Shown here in pieces: positions 8,893-17,236 of a DNA stretch of 45,767 nucleotides. The position numbers were made by a program, and so were the translations under genes. Location: positions 1-45,767 of IMG/VR virus record IMGVR_UViG_3300037247_000684; one strand, written 5' to 3'. The notes beneath the pieces were generated by a model. It saw only the letters and a program-made list of their open reading frames with translations. It did not search any database and was not told the origin of the DNA. Positions within the stretch are counted from its first letter, which is position 1; the number at the start of each line of letters is the position of its first letter. Origin of the DNA: a virus.

Positions 8893-9017
8893 AGTATTCT
8901 CCTTAAAACATATTTAACGGTGTACGACAAAGCTACCGTCAACGGAGACGACTATGCCTTCATTTTACGCCTGATGGGCGGTCGTTTAGGTACGGCGACC
9001 GTCTGGATTCCGAAGAA
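8893..9017 (-). promoter_or_regulatory. Capsid gene leader with short inverted repeats
   Basis: This 125-nt gap between scaffold stop and capsid start is long for the operon. It can form a CGGTCG/CGACCG stem and an ACGGT/ACCGT stem. No convincing sigma-70 promoter is visible. Capsid expression control is only inferred. Confidence 0.35.
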
Positions 9018-9911
9018 CTACCCAGGCTTTTCGGGATTTGCTAATCTATAGAATTTGTCCCATTCTTCTTTAAGTCTATCGTATTCAGGTTTGTTTACAT
9101 TTTGCAAAAACTGACCTTTATCATCCGGCAATAAGAAACCAGGTGTATTCTCAATCTTCTTGGCCTCAATCAGCGCATCGGCAGGTGTAATACCGGTGGC
9201 CGGTTCTGTTTCCGAGATACTTTTATGTTCACTGTATTTGGCAGATATGTTAAATAATAATTCAGCAAAGGAAATATTATTATCCAGAGCATTAAGTACG
9301 GCCTTTTTGTGTTCATCGTCATTGGTAAAATCAGCTACCATACGATTAGCCCGATGGAGTTTGTCTGCGTTATTCGCCGACCATTCCGAAAAAGCGTTGT
9401 CCGCTTCAAGCTCTTGATTGGCAATGGCTTTAAGAGAAGTCCTGATTCGCTTTTCTTCAAACTCCCATAACCTGTCAACTTTCTTCTGGTCGAAACCCAG
9501 CTCGAAGAAAATGTCCCTTGCCTCGGCTATGAGGTTCTTATCGTAAACCTCGGCCAATTCATCGGCAACCTTCATTTGGTACAGGTCTTTGGTATCCGGC
9601 CTGCCCATTTCACGATGGAAGTTGTCCCACTCAGAAGGCGGAGACGCTTCGCCAGGTATGATAACGCCTTTCTTGCCTATCATATTCTGGAGACTGCCTA
9701 ACATCTTCAATCCACCACCGACGTCATCGAAGGTATCGAAAACCTTATCAGCCCTCATTTCTTCTGGTACGTAATGCTCTTTCCAACCTGGTAAGTATTT
9801 TCCGTCTTTATCTATGAATGTTTGCGGTTCTTGCGCTACCTGTTGAGCAGACGGGTCTCCCGTTGTTTGTGGGTCGCTCGCTACCTGTGTCCCAGACGCT
9901 GGTTCTGTCAT
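9018..9911 (-). CDS. Capsid scaffold protein, 297 aa
   Basis: It lies between portal and capsid genes. The N-terminus is disordered (Thr/Gln/Pro-rich), then EHYVPEEMRADKVFDTFDD and GSLQNMIGKKGVIIPGE, a pattern I associate with podovirus scaffolds. A long charged helical middle (residues about 110-240) and a C-terminal DRLKEEWDKFYRLANPEKPG follow. Scaffolds guide capsid assembly and leave the head. The start overlaps the 83-aa gene stop by 4 nt. Confidence 0.8.
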   Translation of the reverse strand: MTEPASGTQVASDPQTTGDPSAQQVAQEPQTFIDKDGKYLPGWKEHYVPEEMRADKVFDTFDDVGGGLKMLGSLQNMIGKKGVIIPGEASPPSEWDNFHREMGRPDTKDLYQMKVADELAEVYDKNLIAEARDIFFELGFDQKKVDRLWEFEEKRIRTSLKAIANQELEADNAFSEWSANNADKLHRANRMVADFTNDDEHKKAVLNALDNNISFAELLFNISAKYSEHKSISETEPATGITPADALIEAKKIENTPGFLLPDDKGQFLQNVNKPEYDRLKEEWDKFYRLANPEKPG

Positions 9912-10159
9912 AAGATTTTCCTTTCGCTAATTACTGTTTCCTGTTTTTGTTCCGTTTTACGTTTTAACATATACCTGATATGCCTTATCACCGAATTAGC
10001 GCCGAGATTAAAGTCTGTCTTTCTGGCACTATTGACATCAAATATATCAGCGTTCTCTAAGCAAAACTTCGACAAATCGCCAATTACTATTTGAGCCTTT
10101 GCATCATCAGCCGATAAGACATCCTTGTAAGCGGCTATTACTTTTTGCTGTTCGTCCAT
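9908..10159 (-). CDS. Bbp19-like small head protein, 83 aa
   Basis: The pattern AAYKDVLSADDAKAQIVIGD, then GANSVIRHIRYML, resembles the Bbp19 family found beside phage portal genes. It is probably a minor head or packaging-associated protein. Both ends overlap neighbours. Confidence 0.6.
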   Translation of the reverse strand: MDEQQKVIAAYKDVLSADDAKAQIVIGDLSKFCLENADIFDVNSARKTDFNLGANSVIRHIRYMLKRKTEQKQETVISERKIL

Positions 10160-10221
10160 TATCTTTTTTTCTTTTTCTTGTGTTTCTTTTTTCGGCGTTC
10201 TTTTGGTGTATGTCCTGGCAT
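10159..10221 (-). CDS. Tiny Lys/Arg-rich protein, 20 aa
   Basis: MPGHTPKERRKKKHKKKKKR joins neighbours by TAATG on both sides, so it looks translated. Very basic peptides starting MPGH occur in similar places in other phages. It may bind DNA or capsid charge; this is inference. Confidence 0.45.
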   Translation of the reverse strand: MPGHTPKERRKKKHKKKKKR

Positions 10222-10382
10222 TATTTTGGTTTCCTTTCTGCTTCCACGCTAAAATCGTCTCTGTTCATTTTCTGCGGCTTACCATCATTTAGTGAAAACT
10301 CCATTTCGTCATAATCCACCGCCATCTTGTAGCAATATTGAATCTTGCCGTTATTTGTTACTTTGAATCCACCTTGTGCCAT
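10221..10382 (-). CDS. Hypothetical protein, 53 aa
   Basis: ATG 10382 follows GATAGGAG. Sequence includes VTNNGKIQYCYKMAVDYDE. It sits in the portal-scaffold gap; role unknown. Confidence 0.5.
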   Translation of the reverse strand: MAQGGFKVTNNGKIQYCYKMAVDYDEMEFSLNDGKPQKMNRDDFSVEAERKPK

Positions 10383-10394
10383 TTTTTTATTCTC

Positions 10395-10571
10395 CTATCT
10401 GCGAACACTGCACTCGTCAATTTTCTTGCCGTGCTCAACTAATATCTTAAAATGTTCTTCTTGAATATTTTCCAACTCTTTCAGTTTTGCCTGAATCTTT
10501 CCAAGAGTTGTCCTGCCGTCAATGACCTCTACTGTTTCCTCCGCAGGTATTGTACTAACTTGTTCTTCCAT
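10395..10571 (-). CDS. Hypothetical coiled-coil protein, 58 aa
   Basis: ATG 10571 has AGGAGAAAGAAA upstream. Residues about 22-50 (LGKIQAKLKELENIQEEH) are a likely coiled coil. Small, between portal and scaffold; role unknown. Confidence 0.55.
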   Translation of the reverse strand: MEEQVSTIPAEETVEVIDGRTTLGKIQAKLKELENIQEEHFKILVEHGKKIDECSVRR

Positions 10572-10581
10572 TTTCTTTCTC

Positions 10582-12237
10582 CTAAACTCCTGTTGCTATT
10601 TCTGCCAAAGAACCACTTTCGGGGGCTTTTGTGGTTTGGCCATACCCCTGAGCAAGAGCTTGGCCTGCTTCTAATGCCTTTTGTTCCGCTAATTGTTCTG
10701 CTCGAACCCGCCTGACCTCTTCAATTTCTTCTCTCGTTGAAAGATGTTCCACCTTCAATCCAAACGTAAATCCAATATCAGGTAACGCCCTGTCGATATT
10801 TATAATGTCCTTAGCTCCTGGGAATACGGGGTCAAGAACAGTTACGAGGTCGGCAAACTGCATAAACGCCCGCGACTGTTGGTCTCTCATCGCTAATGCA
10901 AGCTCACTAATATATTCAATACCAAAACCTTGTCCTTGAAGTTCTACGGGCGGCTGAGGTATAACACCGTTTCTAATCAAGAGTAATACGTCCCTTGTGA
11001 TATTAGGGGTAAGCAATTCGCTTTGGAGTCGAAAGAGAGGAGCGCCAAGTTTCTTCGCAGCTTGCTTTACTCTTTCTCTGATTTCAAGTGTTGTACGCCT
11101 ATCGCCTGTCAAATCTGCTAAAGGCGCAAAAACATCTTTGAAAAAGATTCTGTGAATTATCCCCTGGACAAACTCAAGCATTTCTCTCGTTATGGGAAAA
11201 TTACCTCTCAATCCTTCATCCAAAGCCTTTATCGAACCCATTGATGTAACACGATTAGAAGCGCCAGGTCTTACATCAACCCTGCCTTCGACGGCAGTAT
11301 CGAGAATTTCTCTCGGCGGATTGTTCCATTTATTACCACACTCGATAAAATCGGCGTGCATTTGTTGAAGTTCCTTGGATACCGATAAAGCGATAGTACC
11401 CTGACCTCTTCCGTACTTTTCATTGGATGACTTTTTCCATCTCGGTACTGCGTACGGAAATTCATCGAAACCGCCTTCGTTATCTATGCCTTTCGGGTCA
11501 ATACCTTTTATAACAATCTGTTCTTCTATGTTTACATAAATAGACTCCCAGGGCATATTCAAAGAATCGGTGAACTTCCGATTTCGCTCACCTCTCGGCC
11601 CGACACGATGAATAAAGTCAAATGGTTTCGAGATTGTCTCAGGATTCCCAAAAGCCTTTAAGACCTTCTCGCCTATGTTGTCTTTTCCGAACTCCTGAAC
11701 GGCCTGCCTTGCAGTAAGCGGGTATTTCAATATGAGAGTATCTACAAGTCCCGCGCTGTTTTGTTTGATAGTATAAAAAGAAATGTCCCAGTCCTTGAAA
11801 TTAAGGCCGAGGTTCCATTCAGAATAAAGACAACCTGTTCCGAACCCTATCAATGAGGAAAGCGTCTCGTTCAGTTGCAACATAAAGTTAGAAGCAAAAA
11901 GTTCATCGTGCGTAATCTGGGTGGCAAGGGCAAGATAACGCTTAATACTGTCCACGTTTGCAAGCCGTCTGTCTTTTACGGTAAGCCCGAAGGCAAGCTC
12001 GCCAGGCGGGAAAAAGGCGGCTGACAAACCTGAAACCATATCCTGTAAATCCAACATCGCCGTAGGGTCGTAAATCTGTTTCGACTTGTCCTCGCCAGGG
12101 GTGCGGACTCCTATTATCTGGTTCTCACGGGGAAGCATCTGGTCTGCAACTTCCTGGTACAAATTGCGGAAGTTAGCGGCGTTCTGCTCTTCGCGCTCCT
12201 GTTCTTTAATTACTTCTATCGCTCGTGCATCAGCCAT
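10582..12237 (-). CDS. Portal (head-to-tail connector) protein, 551 aa
   Basis: The sequence has the layout of podovirus connector proteins: an N-terminal helical part with NFRNLYQEVADQMLPREN, then DLQDMVSGLSAAFFPPGELA, a FGTGCLYSEW segment, and the pair KWNNPPREILD and RPGASNRVTSM typical of the Head_to_tail portal family. The Gln/Ala-rich C-terminus (AEQLAEQKALEAGQALAQGY) fits the barrel. Twelve copies form the DNA channel and packaging motor dock. Length is close to T7 gp8 (536 aa). Confidence 0.9.
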   Translation of the reverse strand: MADARAIEVIKEQEREEQNAANFRNLYQEVADQMLPRENQIIGVRTPGEDKSKQIYDPTAMLDLQDMVSGLSAAFFPPGELAFGLTVKDRRLANVDSIKRYLALATQITHDELFASNFMLQLNETLSSLIGFGTGCLYSEWNLGLNFKDWDISFYTIKQNSAGLVDTLILKYPLTARQAVQEFGKDNIGEKVLKAFGNPETISKPFDFIHRVGPRGERNRKFTDSLNMPWESIYVNIEEQIVIKGIDPKGIDNEGGFDEFPYAVPRWKKSSNEKYGRGQGTIALSVSKELQQMHADFIECGNKWNNPPREILDTAVEGRVDVRPGASNRVTSMGSIKALDEGLRGNFPITREMLEFVQGIIHRIFFKDVFAPLADLTGDRRTTLEIRERVKQAAKKLGAPLFRLQSELLTPNITRDVLLLIRNGVIPQPPVELQGQGFGIEYISELALAMRDQQSRAFMQFADLVTVLDPVFPGAKDIINIDRALPDIGFTFGLKVEHLSTREEIEEVRRVRAEQLAEQKALEAGQALAQGYGQTTKAPESGSLAEIATGV

Positions 12238-12442
12238 TTTTCAAGACCATTCTACCTTCCCTGTAAACATAAGTTTTAACTACCGAACCCGAACCAAATC
12301 TGGGTCTTGCAATAGGTATTCTGTATCCAGAACTATCCGTTACTCTTACCGACCTGCCGTAACTATCACAAGTACCTCTTCGGTGGCATTCGACAATCTT
12401 ATCTTTTATGCTTTCTTCGTTCTTAAATTTTGGCATATTCAC
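12230..12442 (-). CDS. Hypothetical protein between terminase and portal, 70 aa
   Basis: It overlaps the terminase end by 20 nt and the portal start by 8 nt. GTG 12442 has AGAAGG six bases upstream, and ATG 12436 is an alternative start. The protein is beta-type and basic (RRGTCDSYGRSVRVTDSSGY). No family recognised. Confidence 0.55.
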   Translation of the reverse strand: MNMPKFKNEESIKDKIVECHRRGTCDSYGRSVRVTDSSGYRIPIARPRFGSGSVVKTYVYREGRMVLKNG

Positions 12443-14039
12443 TTATTACCTTCTCTTGTTTCCTGTGGACAGTTCCCGCCCGCGCTATGCGAGACCTCGA
12501 AGCAGCCAGCAAGAAATAATTCAACGCATTACGATAATGGTCAATCGTTCCTTTGTACCGATACTCCTTCGCTCCTGTCTTTTTGTTGGTGTCAAGTATC
12601 TTGTAGGCATCGCACATCTGTTTGGCGAACTCTTTAATCTCAGGGGAATATCGGGGAAGAATCAGCATACCTGGAGTAACCACCATTCTGTGGGTCTCAT
12701 CGAATAACGCCGTTCGGTAATCTTTTACCACGCCAAGTTTTATGTCCCACTTCCTCAAATAGGCGGGATTATTCGAGTATTCACATAAGAATATCTGGTA
12801 CGGTTCGGACGCCTGGAACTTCTTGACCGTATCCTGGTAAGGACGAATATCAATGACGGCGCTCCTGACGTGAAACTTCCTTGCCAAGTCGTGTATGTCC
12901 TCCCAAGCAGACAGTTTAATTGTTTTGACAACTTTGTACTGCTCTCTGCCGGAACGAACGCCTATTACGATATGTTTGACTATCCCAACGTCAATACCCA
13001 TCGCACAAGGGCCTGGATGAGAGCTTTCCTGATAATCCTGCCCGCAACATTCGTAAACCTGAGACTCCACCAACCTGTCCTCGGCGGCGATATAGGGAAG
13101 ACCTAATCTAAGCCTGTAAACATCGGCGAAATTGCCTTCGGGTGGTTCCCTGAAGTCTCGCAGTATGTCAAGCGGGTCGCAGACGGCACTGGTCAACTGA
13201 GACCACCTGTAACCTCTCATATAGTTCGTATTGTCCTTCAGCTCAGGTTGCCATTCTCCGTCTTTGATAAAGACTTCCCGTCCGCAATTCTTGCAGGCTA
13301 TGTAACCTGTACCATCACTTCTCACTCCTACACATCGTTCAGGGTCTTCTATGAAAAACAATTCTGCACAAGTAAACTTACCGCAAGACGAGCATTTACG
13401 CCACCAATGGCGCTGGTCTGACTTCTGCCACTGTTTATCAATACCTAAACCTGGTATAATCGGGTTTCCAATAAATACCTCTTCCTGAAAAGGCGAATCG
13501 TAATACCGACCCCTGGCTTTGGCAATGACCTCTTCTTCCATATGGTCAACTTCGTCGAAGACTATCTTATCGACCCCGATACTCTTCATCTTGGAGGATT
13601 CGGCCTGCTCGCCGCGCTTTTCACTTAAACGCGCACCACGCAAGTAGAGAAAGGCATTAAATATTTTCTTCAGGGAAGCCGTATCGGTTCCCTTACCGCC
13701 ACTCTTGACGTATTGACCTATTGCCAGCTGATTAGAAGAGAGCAACGGGGCAAAACGACTCTTGCTGAATTCGTTCACATCATCAGTGGTAGGAAATAAG
13801 TACAAAACGCCCTCTTCGTAACGTCTTTTTATCATTCCGTGAAGACTTTTAAGAATCTCTATCTCACTAAAACCCCCACGAGTAGCTTTCATATAACATA
13901 CCCGCTTGCAGGTATTGCCCATCGGCTCTACCTGGTATTCGTGATTATAAAAGGTATAGACAGACCGCTGGAGCTTAATCCCGTTCTGAATCGCCCATCT
14001 TCCGGCGTTTACCTGTGATAGTTCTTGAGGAGTTATCAT
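12423..14039 (-). CDS. Terminase large subunit, GpA type, 538 aa
   Basis: This is the packaging ATPase and nuclease. The deviant Walker A of GpA enzymes is seen as KATRGGFS (51-58), with the lysine at the N-terminal position as in lambda; the usual last Lys is Glu. Walker B is DKIVFDEVDH (157-166). Two CxxC pairs (C216/C219 and C249/C252) form the GpA zinc site. The nuclease domain shows MGIDVG (acidic D350), AVIDIRPYQD (D397) and a C-terminal DHYRNALNYF. GpA-type terminase with a T7-like tail is a mixed but known module combination. Confidence 0.9.
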   Translation of the reverse strand: MITPQELSQVNAGRWAIQNGIKLQRSVYTFYNHEYQVEPMGNTCKRVCYMKATRGGFSEIEILKSLHGMIKRRYEEGVLYLFPTTDDVNEFSKSRFAPLLSSNQLAIGQYVKSGGKGTDTASLKKIFNAFLYLRGARLSEKRGEQAESSKMKSIGVDKIVFDEVDHMEEEVIAKARGRYYDSPFQEEVFIGNPIIPGLGIDKQWQKSDQRHWWRKCSSCGKFTCAELFFIEDPERCVGVRSDGTGYIACKNCGREVFIKDGEWQPELKDNTNYMRGYRWSQLTSAVCDPLDILRDFREPPEGNFADVYRLRLGLPYIAAEDRLVESQVYECCGQDYQESSHPGPCAMGIDVGIVKHIVIGVRSGREQYKVVKTIKLSAWEDIHDLARKFHVRSAVIDIRPYQDTVKKFQASEPYQIFLCEYSNNPAYLRKWDIKLGVVKDYRTALFDETHRMVVTPGMLILPRYSPEIKEFAKQMCDAYKILDTNKKTGAKEYRYKGTIDHYRNALNYFLLAASRSRIARAGTVHRKQEKVISEYAKI

Positions 14040-14239
14040 CCCAATAATCTCTTCTTTCCGACAACTTCCGGCGCAAGCTCTCCGGTAACAACAGTGGTTC
14101 TTCGCCCTCTTCGCCTTCTACGTTTTGCTGCCTCTTGCTGCTTAATCTCTTCAGGAGCCGCTCCGGCAAGCTCAGTCGGGGCGGGCTCAGGCTCGGCAAC
14201 AGGAGGGGTTGATACTGTCTTTGGTTTTAAGAAACTCAT
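14036..14239 (-). CDS. Conserved small phage protein upstream of terminase, 67 aa
   Basis: Start ATG 14239 has GAGGAT. The layout MSFLKPKT, a Pro/Glu/Ala-rich linker, an RRRRRGRRTTVVTG basic patch and the ending GKKRLLG matches a conserved small protein found beside head and terminase genes in many phages. It overlaps the terminase start by 4 nt. It probably contacts DNA or capsid via the Arg patch; function not established. Confidence 0.7.
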   Translation of the reverse strand: MSFLKPKTVSTPPVAEPEPAPTELAGAAPEEIKQQEAAKRRRRRGRRTTVVTGELAPEVVGKKRLLG

Positions 14240-14251
14240 TTTATATCCTCG

Positions 14252-14308
14252 GCGCAAAAGAAAAAGACAAGCCAGTGAGTCGGCACCGACTTGCCTTATC
14301 TTTTGTGC
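14252..14308 (-). promoter_or_regulatory. Long imperfect hairpin upstream of terminase block
   Basis: On the minus strand GGCAAG near one end pairs with CTTGTC, around an inner TCGG-TG-CCGA stem, and an outer CACAAAAGA/TCTTTTTCTTTTG arm extends it. It ends 12 nt before ATG 14239. It could shape translation or mRNA ends; it lacks a terminator U-tract. Confidence 0.4.
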
Positions 14309-14331
14309 TTTGTAAAAAACTTATTTAATTG

Positions 14332-14763
14332 TCAATCAATCAAAAGGCTTACAAAACCACTTTCGTCAATAGTATATGCGGGATGTTTCATCCTTTCAAG
14401 ACATCGTAGCATATACTCACATACTCTATGTCGATACTTCCAATTCGCCCACTCAGAATTATGTAACAAGTGTCTTTTTTCCCACTTGCCTTCTCGTAAC
14501 TGAATCATAGTAAAGTCATCGTGCATATAACCACGAAAAACCCGAAATAATTTACCGCCATAACAAAATGCATCTTTCAATCCATCATCAATTTCAGGTA
14601 GTTGACCCAACTGACTGCGTTCATCATTAAATTTACATCGAGGACAAAGAGTACCATTTTGACCACCACATAAATCCTTAGGTTTCTCCTTAGACTTCGC
14701 TGTACTCGCGAATACCCCTGCGACAAAACCTGTTACTGCTTTAAAGAAATTACGCCTGTTCAT
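14332..14763 (-). CDS. Tat-signal protein of unknown function, 143 aa
   Basis: The N-terminus MNRRNFFKAVTGFVAGVFA is a twin-arginine export signal: RRNFFK, a hydrophobic stretch, then ASTA-K as a possible cleavage region. The mature part has CGGQNGTLCPRC (possible metal site) and a Trp/His-rich region. GGAGAAAGG precedes the ATG. Tat signals send folded, often cofactor-bearing proteins across the inner membrane. The target and role are unknown. A second Tat protein lies 1 kb away. Confidence 0.65.
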   Translation of the reverse strand: MNRRNFFKAVTGFVAGVFASTAKSKEKPKDLCGGQNGTLCPRCKFNDERSQLGQLPEIDDGLKDAFCYGGKLFRVFRGYMHDDFTMIQLREGKWEKRHLLHNSEWANWKYRHRVCEYMLRCLERMKHPAYTIDESGFVSLLID

Positions 14764-14771
14764 CCTTTCTC

Positions 14772-14942
14772 CTAATCATAATCACAAAGAGTTCTGCCAC
14801 AATATCGACACTTATAAATCTTGACAGGATATTTTCCGCCATAACTCGGCGGCAATGGTAATTTTATATCTTCGTGTCTATCACGAATAACACACCTAAA
14901 CCATCTCGTCAATTTATGAATACCAAAAACACCCTTAATCAT
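14772..14942 (-). CDS. Small zinc-ribbon-like protein, 56 aa
   Basis: ATG 14942 has GGAGGAGAAAG, a strong site; the longer frame to 15020 is not needed. The protein starts MIKGVFGIHKLTRWFRC and ends YKCRYCGRTLCDYD, giving CxxC plus C. Function unknown. Confidence 0.55.
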   Translation of the reverse strand: MIKGVFGIHKLTRWFRCVIRDRHEDIKLPLPPSYGGKYPVKIYKCRYCGRTLCDYD

Positions 14943-15127
14943 TCTTTCTCCTCCAACGGAAAAGCCAGAATCTCTTCCATTAACTTGAAGATAACTTGTG
15001 CCTTGGCGGCTATCGAACATTTGTGCTCTACGAAAAGTACATCAGATAACAAAAAATCATCTATGGCCTCGTGGTAGTCGTCATTGGCTTTCTTGAGCTT
15101 CTTTCGGAGTCTTTCTATTTCGGTCAT
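14939..15127 (-). CDS. Hypothetical helical protein, 62 aa
   Basis: It overlaps both neighbours (47 nt upstream, 4 nt downstream). The first half (MTEIERLRKKLKKANDDYHE) is a coiled coil. No family recognised. Confidence 0.5.
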   Translation of the reverse strand: MTEIERLRKKLKKANDDYHEAIDDFLLSDVLFVEHKCSIAAKAQVIFKLMEEILAFPLEEKE

Positions 15128-15383
15128 TTGTAATCCTATCTGACAACAGACCTAAAGGTTTCTTCTTTGGTTCAAATCCACCGCACCAAGCATTAGCCAT
15201 TGTCTTCGACCATACAGTAACCTCTACTATCGTAGGTATCATCTTACCTGTAATTCGATGAAGCTGAGGCACTAAACAAACCGTAGCCGCTGGTGGACTC
15301 TCTCTGCAATAACCCATAATCACACCATTGCCCGGATTGCTCTTTTTATCTTCTTCCCAAAATCTACACTTTTCACAATTCAT
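15081..15383 (-). CDS. Cys-rich small phage protein, 100 aa
   Basis: The pattern MNCEKCRFWEED, then GYCRESPPAATV and MANAWCGGFEP matches a widespread phage family with CxxCxxW, CR..PP and WCG.F motifs, probably metal binding. It is coupled by a 4-nt overlap to the upstream 62-aa gene. The role is not known. Confidence 0.65.
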   Translation of the reverse strand: MNCEKCRFWEEDKKSNPGNGVIMGYCRESPPAATVCLVPQLHRITGKMIPTIVEVTVWSKTMANAWCGGFEPKKKPLGLLSDRITNDRNRKTPKEAQESQ

Positions 15384-15568
15384 TTTTTCACCGGAGAAGG
15401 ACTTTCATTTGTAAGCGGGACAGTTTCGCTCTGAATCGTAGCTATATGATAACTCATCTTTACAGTATCCAACACGCCCACCAAATCAGCGTGGATTAAC
15501 TTCTCTCGGTTTCGCTCACATACTTTACGAATCTCATTTTCAAAATCAGCTATGTCCTGTTCTTTCAT
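15380..15568 (-). CDS. Hypothetical protein, 62 aa
   Basis: A helical acidic/basic protein (KEQDIADFENEIRKVCERNR). It overlaps the next gene by 4 nt. No family recognised. Confidence 0.5.
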   Translation of the reverse strand: MKEQDIADFENEIRKVCERNREKLIHADLVGVLDTVKMSYHIATIQSETVPLTNESPSPVKK

Positions 15569-15576
15569 TTTTCCCC

Positions 15577-15837
15577 TTACAAATATTTACTGTCAATATC
15601 GTCTATCCAAGGAATGTTGTCTAAGCATTCCGCACTGGGACTACAACTGTAAGTAACACTGCCAGATAAAACACCCTCGGAAACATCCTCGTCGGAACAC
15701 TCTTTAGGCATTTCCACTTCTGAGGGCTTAGGCGAAAAAGACGGAACTTTCAAAACGTCAAGGTCATTCTTTGCCTTCGCTATTCCAATTACGGCAGGTG
15801 TCGCTAAAATACTTTTCAAGAAATCTCTACGTTTCAT
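15577..15837 (-). CDS. Second Tat-signal protein, 86 aa
   Basis: Start ATG 15837 gives MKRRDFLKSILATPAVIGIA, a textbook Tat signal (RRDFLK, hydrophobic core, AKA cleavage site). The mature part is only about 60 residues, with three Cys (CSDEDV, CSPSAEC) and acidic. GAGAAA precedes the ATG, which overlaps the upstream gene by 4 nt. A small exported Cys protein could bind metal or act at the envelope; unknown. Confidence 0.6.
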   Translation of the reverse strand: MKRRDFLKSILATPAVIGIAKAKNDLDVLKVPSFSPKPSEVEMPKECSDEDVSEGVLSGSVTYSCSPSAECLDNIPWIDDIDSKYL

Positions 15838-16004
15838 TTTCTCTTGACCCCGAACTTTATTCCACAGCATATCCCGTGGCTGCCTACAAACTTTATAGGC
15901 TTGCCGCATTTGGTGCAAGTGAATTTATCAAAATCCACATCGCCGGACACTATGAAATTACATACTTCACGCCGGCGGGGTTCGACTTTTTTCTTTCTTG
16001 GCAT
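15834..16004 (-). CDS. Small zinc-finger-like protein, 56 aa
   Basis: Start ATG 16004 (GGAGAAAG) gives MPRKKKVEPRRREVCNF; then CTKCGKPIKF and GICCGIKFG provide four Cys. Basic N-terminus suggests nucleic-acid binding; not proved. Confidence 0.5.
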   Translation of the reverse strand: MPRKKKVEPRRREVCNFIVSGDVDFDKFTCTKCGKPIKFVGSHGICCGIKFGVKRK

Positions 16005-16323
16005 ATTCTTTCTCCTGTGGCTTAGGGAAGGGTTTAGATTTAACTTTTTTCCAGCGACACCCATTGCCATCTAAGGGGCAAAAATTCGGTATTCGGGGAC
16101 TTCTATCAGAATCAACAGAATGAATATATGAACAAGAAGGAAGTGAAGATTCACAATTACATTCATAAACAAGGTCGCCCTGTTCTGAAAATCTTCTTTT
16201 ATAACTATCTAATTCTTCTATTGCATCTTTTGCTTGTTTCCTTAATCGAGACGCCTCTCTACTGTCAACTAATTCCACTTTGTTCGTTTGTACTAATTCT
16301 AATAGATTTTCTTCTTTACTCAT
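15967..16323 (-). CDS. Hypothetical protein, 118 aa
   Basis: The helical N-terminus (EASRLRKQAKDAIEELDSYK) precedes a Cys cluster (CNCESSLPSC, then CPLDGNGC) and a basic tail. It overlaps neighbours at both ends. No family recognised. Confidence 0.55.
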   Translation of the reverse strand: MSKEENLLELVQTNKVELVDSREASRLRKQAKDAIEELDSYKRRFSEQGDLVYECNCESSLPSCSYIHSVDSDRSPRIPNFCPLDGNGCRWKKVKSKPFPKPQEKEYAKKEKSRTPPA

Positions 16324-16535
16324 ACTTCGTCCTTATGGGCTAAAGCTCCACTGTCGATACTATCAATATATCTTTCTTTGTAATGGTTACAAGTACCCCA
16401 ATCATTTATACCAATTTCCAGAAGATTACACCAATCATCATCAGGAAAATCCGGATTGCCCCCACAATGTTCACAGAGATAACAGGGCTTATCTTCGTCT
16501 GGCATTATAGGTGCTTTATAATCATTTGGATTCAT
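16320..16535 (-). CDS. Cys-rich small protein, 71 aa
   Basis: CYLCEHCGG, then WCNLLE and TCNHYK, give a four- or five-Cys set resembling small phage metal-binding proteins. Overlaps the next gene by 4 nt. Confidence 0.55.
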   Translation of the reverse strand: MNPNDYKAPIMPDEDKPCYLCEHCGGNPDFPDDDWCNLLEIGINDWGTCNHYKERYIDSIDSGALAHKDEV

Positions 16536-16538
16536 ACT

Positions 16539-16697
16539 TTACGCCTCTAACGGACTCTTTGGGGCTCCTATGGGGACTGGGGAAGACTTAGCAACAAACT
16601 TACAATAAGTCAAACCATTCTTTCTTGTACCAAGAGGATACCTCTGATGAATATGTTTGGCTCGTAACATCCGTCGCTGTGTTTTAGTTAGTATCAT
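16539..16697 (-). CDS. Hypothetical protein, 52 aa
   Basis: ATG 16697 follows AAGGATG. Basic: MILTKTQRRMLRAKHIHQRY. Ends 3 nt before the next gene. No family recognised. Confidence 0.5.
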   Translation of the reverse strand: MILTKTQRRMLRAKHIHQRYPLGTRKNGLTYCKFVAKSSPVPIGAPKSPLEA

Positions 16698-16773
16698 ATT
16701 TCATCCTTATATTAACTTGACATCTGTAAAAACTATATATTTGTCGGTCTACTTAATGACTAAGGCAACCGCT

Positions 16774-16809
16774 GGGGCCTTGGGGGGTCAAGCCCTTTTT
16801 TAAGGCCCC
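16774..16809. terminator. GC-rich hairpin, possible terminator or attenuator
   Basis: GGGGCCTT and AAGGCCCC form a perfect 8-bp stem around a T6-containing loop. The 132-nt gap 16698-16829 holding it has no gene. A T-run lies inside the loop rather than after the stem, so a terminator role is uncertain. Confidence 0.4.
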
Positions 16810-16829
16810 GGCCCCTTTCCTTCATATTC

Positions 16830-17225
16830 TCACGCATAATGCTCATCCCCTGGCTTGGATACTGGATTGTATTGGCCTGGGCTTAGCTGTGAAGCTGGCT
16901 TATAGTGCTCACGTTCATAGTCTGTTAGCTTGCCAGTGAACTCAAGGGCGGGCCTGCTGCTCAAGATATGCCCGTCTTTGGCTGGACTCACCTTAGTTGG
17001 TTGCTTCAAGGCACAGTCATAGCAACACTCAAGCACGGCAAACTCAAGCTCTTTACCGCAATACTTGCAACCTTGCTTAGGTATGACATGAGTATCGGTC
17101 TTAGGTATGACATTCTCAGTCTGTGTCATACCCTGAACATCTTTGGCCAACCCTTTATAAGCTCTCTGCCTTGCCTTAGCCTGTCTATTAGCCTCTCTCT
17201 GCTTGTCCTTGTCTTTATACATCAT
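16830..17225 (-). CDS. Hypothetical protein with Cys motif, 131 aa
   Basis: The start MMYKDKDKQREANRQAKARQ is a charged helix that I have seen at the start of phage and mobile-element proteins. CKYCGKELEF and CCYDCALKQ form a probable zinc site. The rest is Pro/Gly-rich and probably disordered. GGAG precedes the ATGs. Function unknown. Confidence 0.6.
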   Translation of the reverse strand: MMYKDKDKQREANRQAKARQRAYKGLAKDVQGMTQTENVIPKTDTHVIPKQGCKYCGKELEFAVLECCYDCALKQPTKVSPAKDGHILSSRPALEFTGKLTDYEREHYKPASQLSPGQYNPVSKPGDEHYA

Positions 17226-17236
17226 AACTCCTTATT

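Noticed and set aside
14252-14308. Stem containing GTCGGTGC, reminiscent of a tracrRNA tail
   Set aside because: No CRISPR repeats or Cas genes exist in the window; the likeness is a short chance palindrome.
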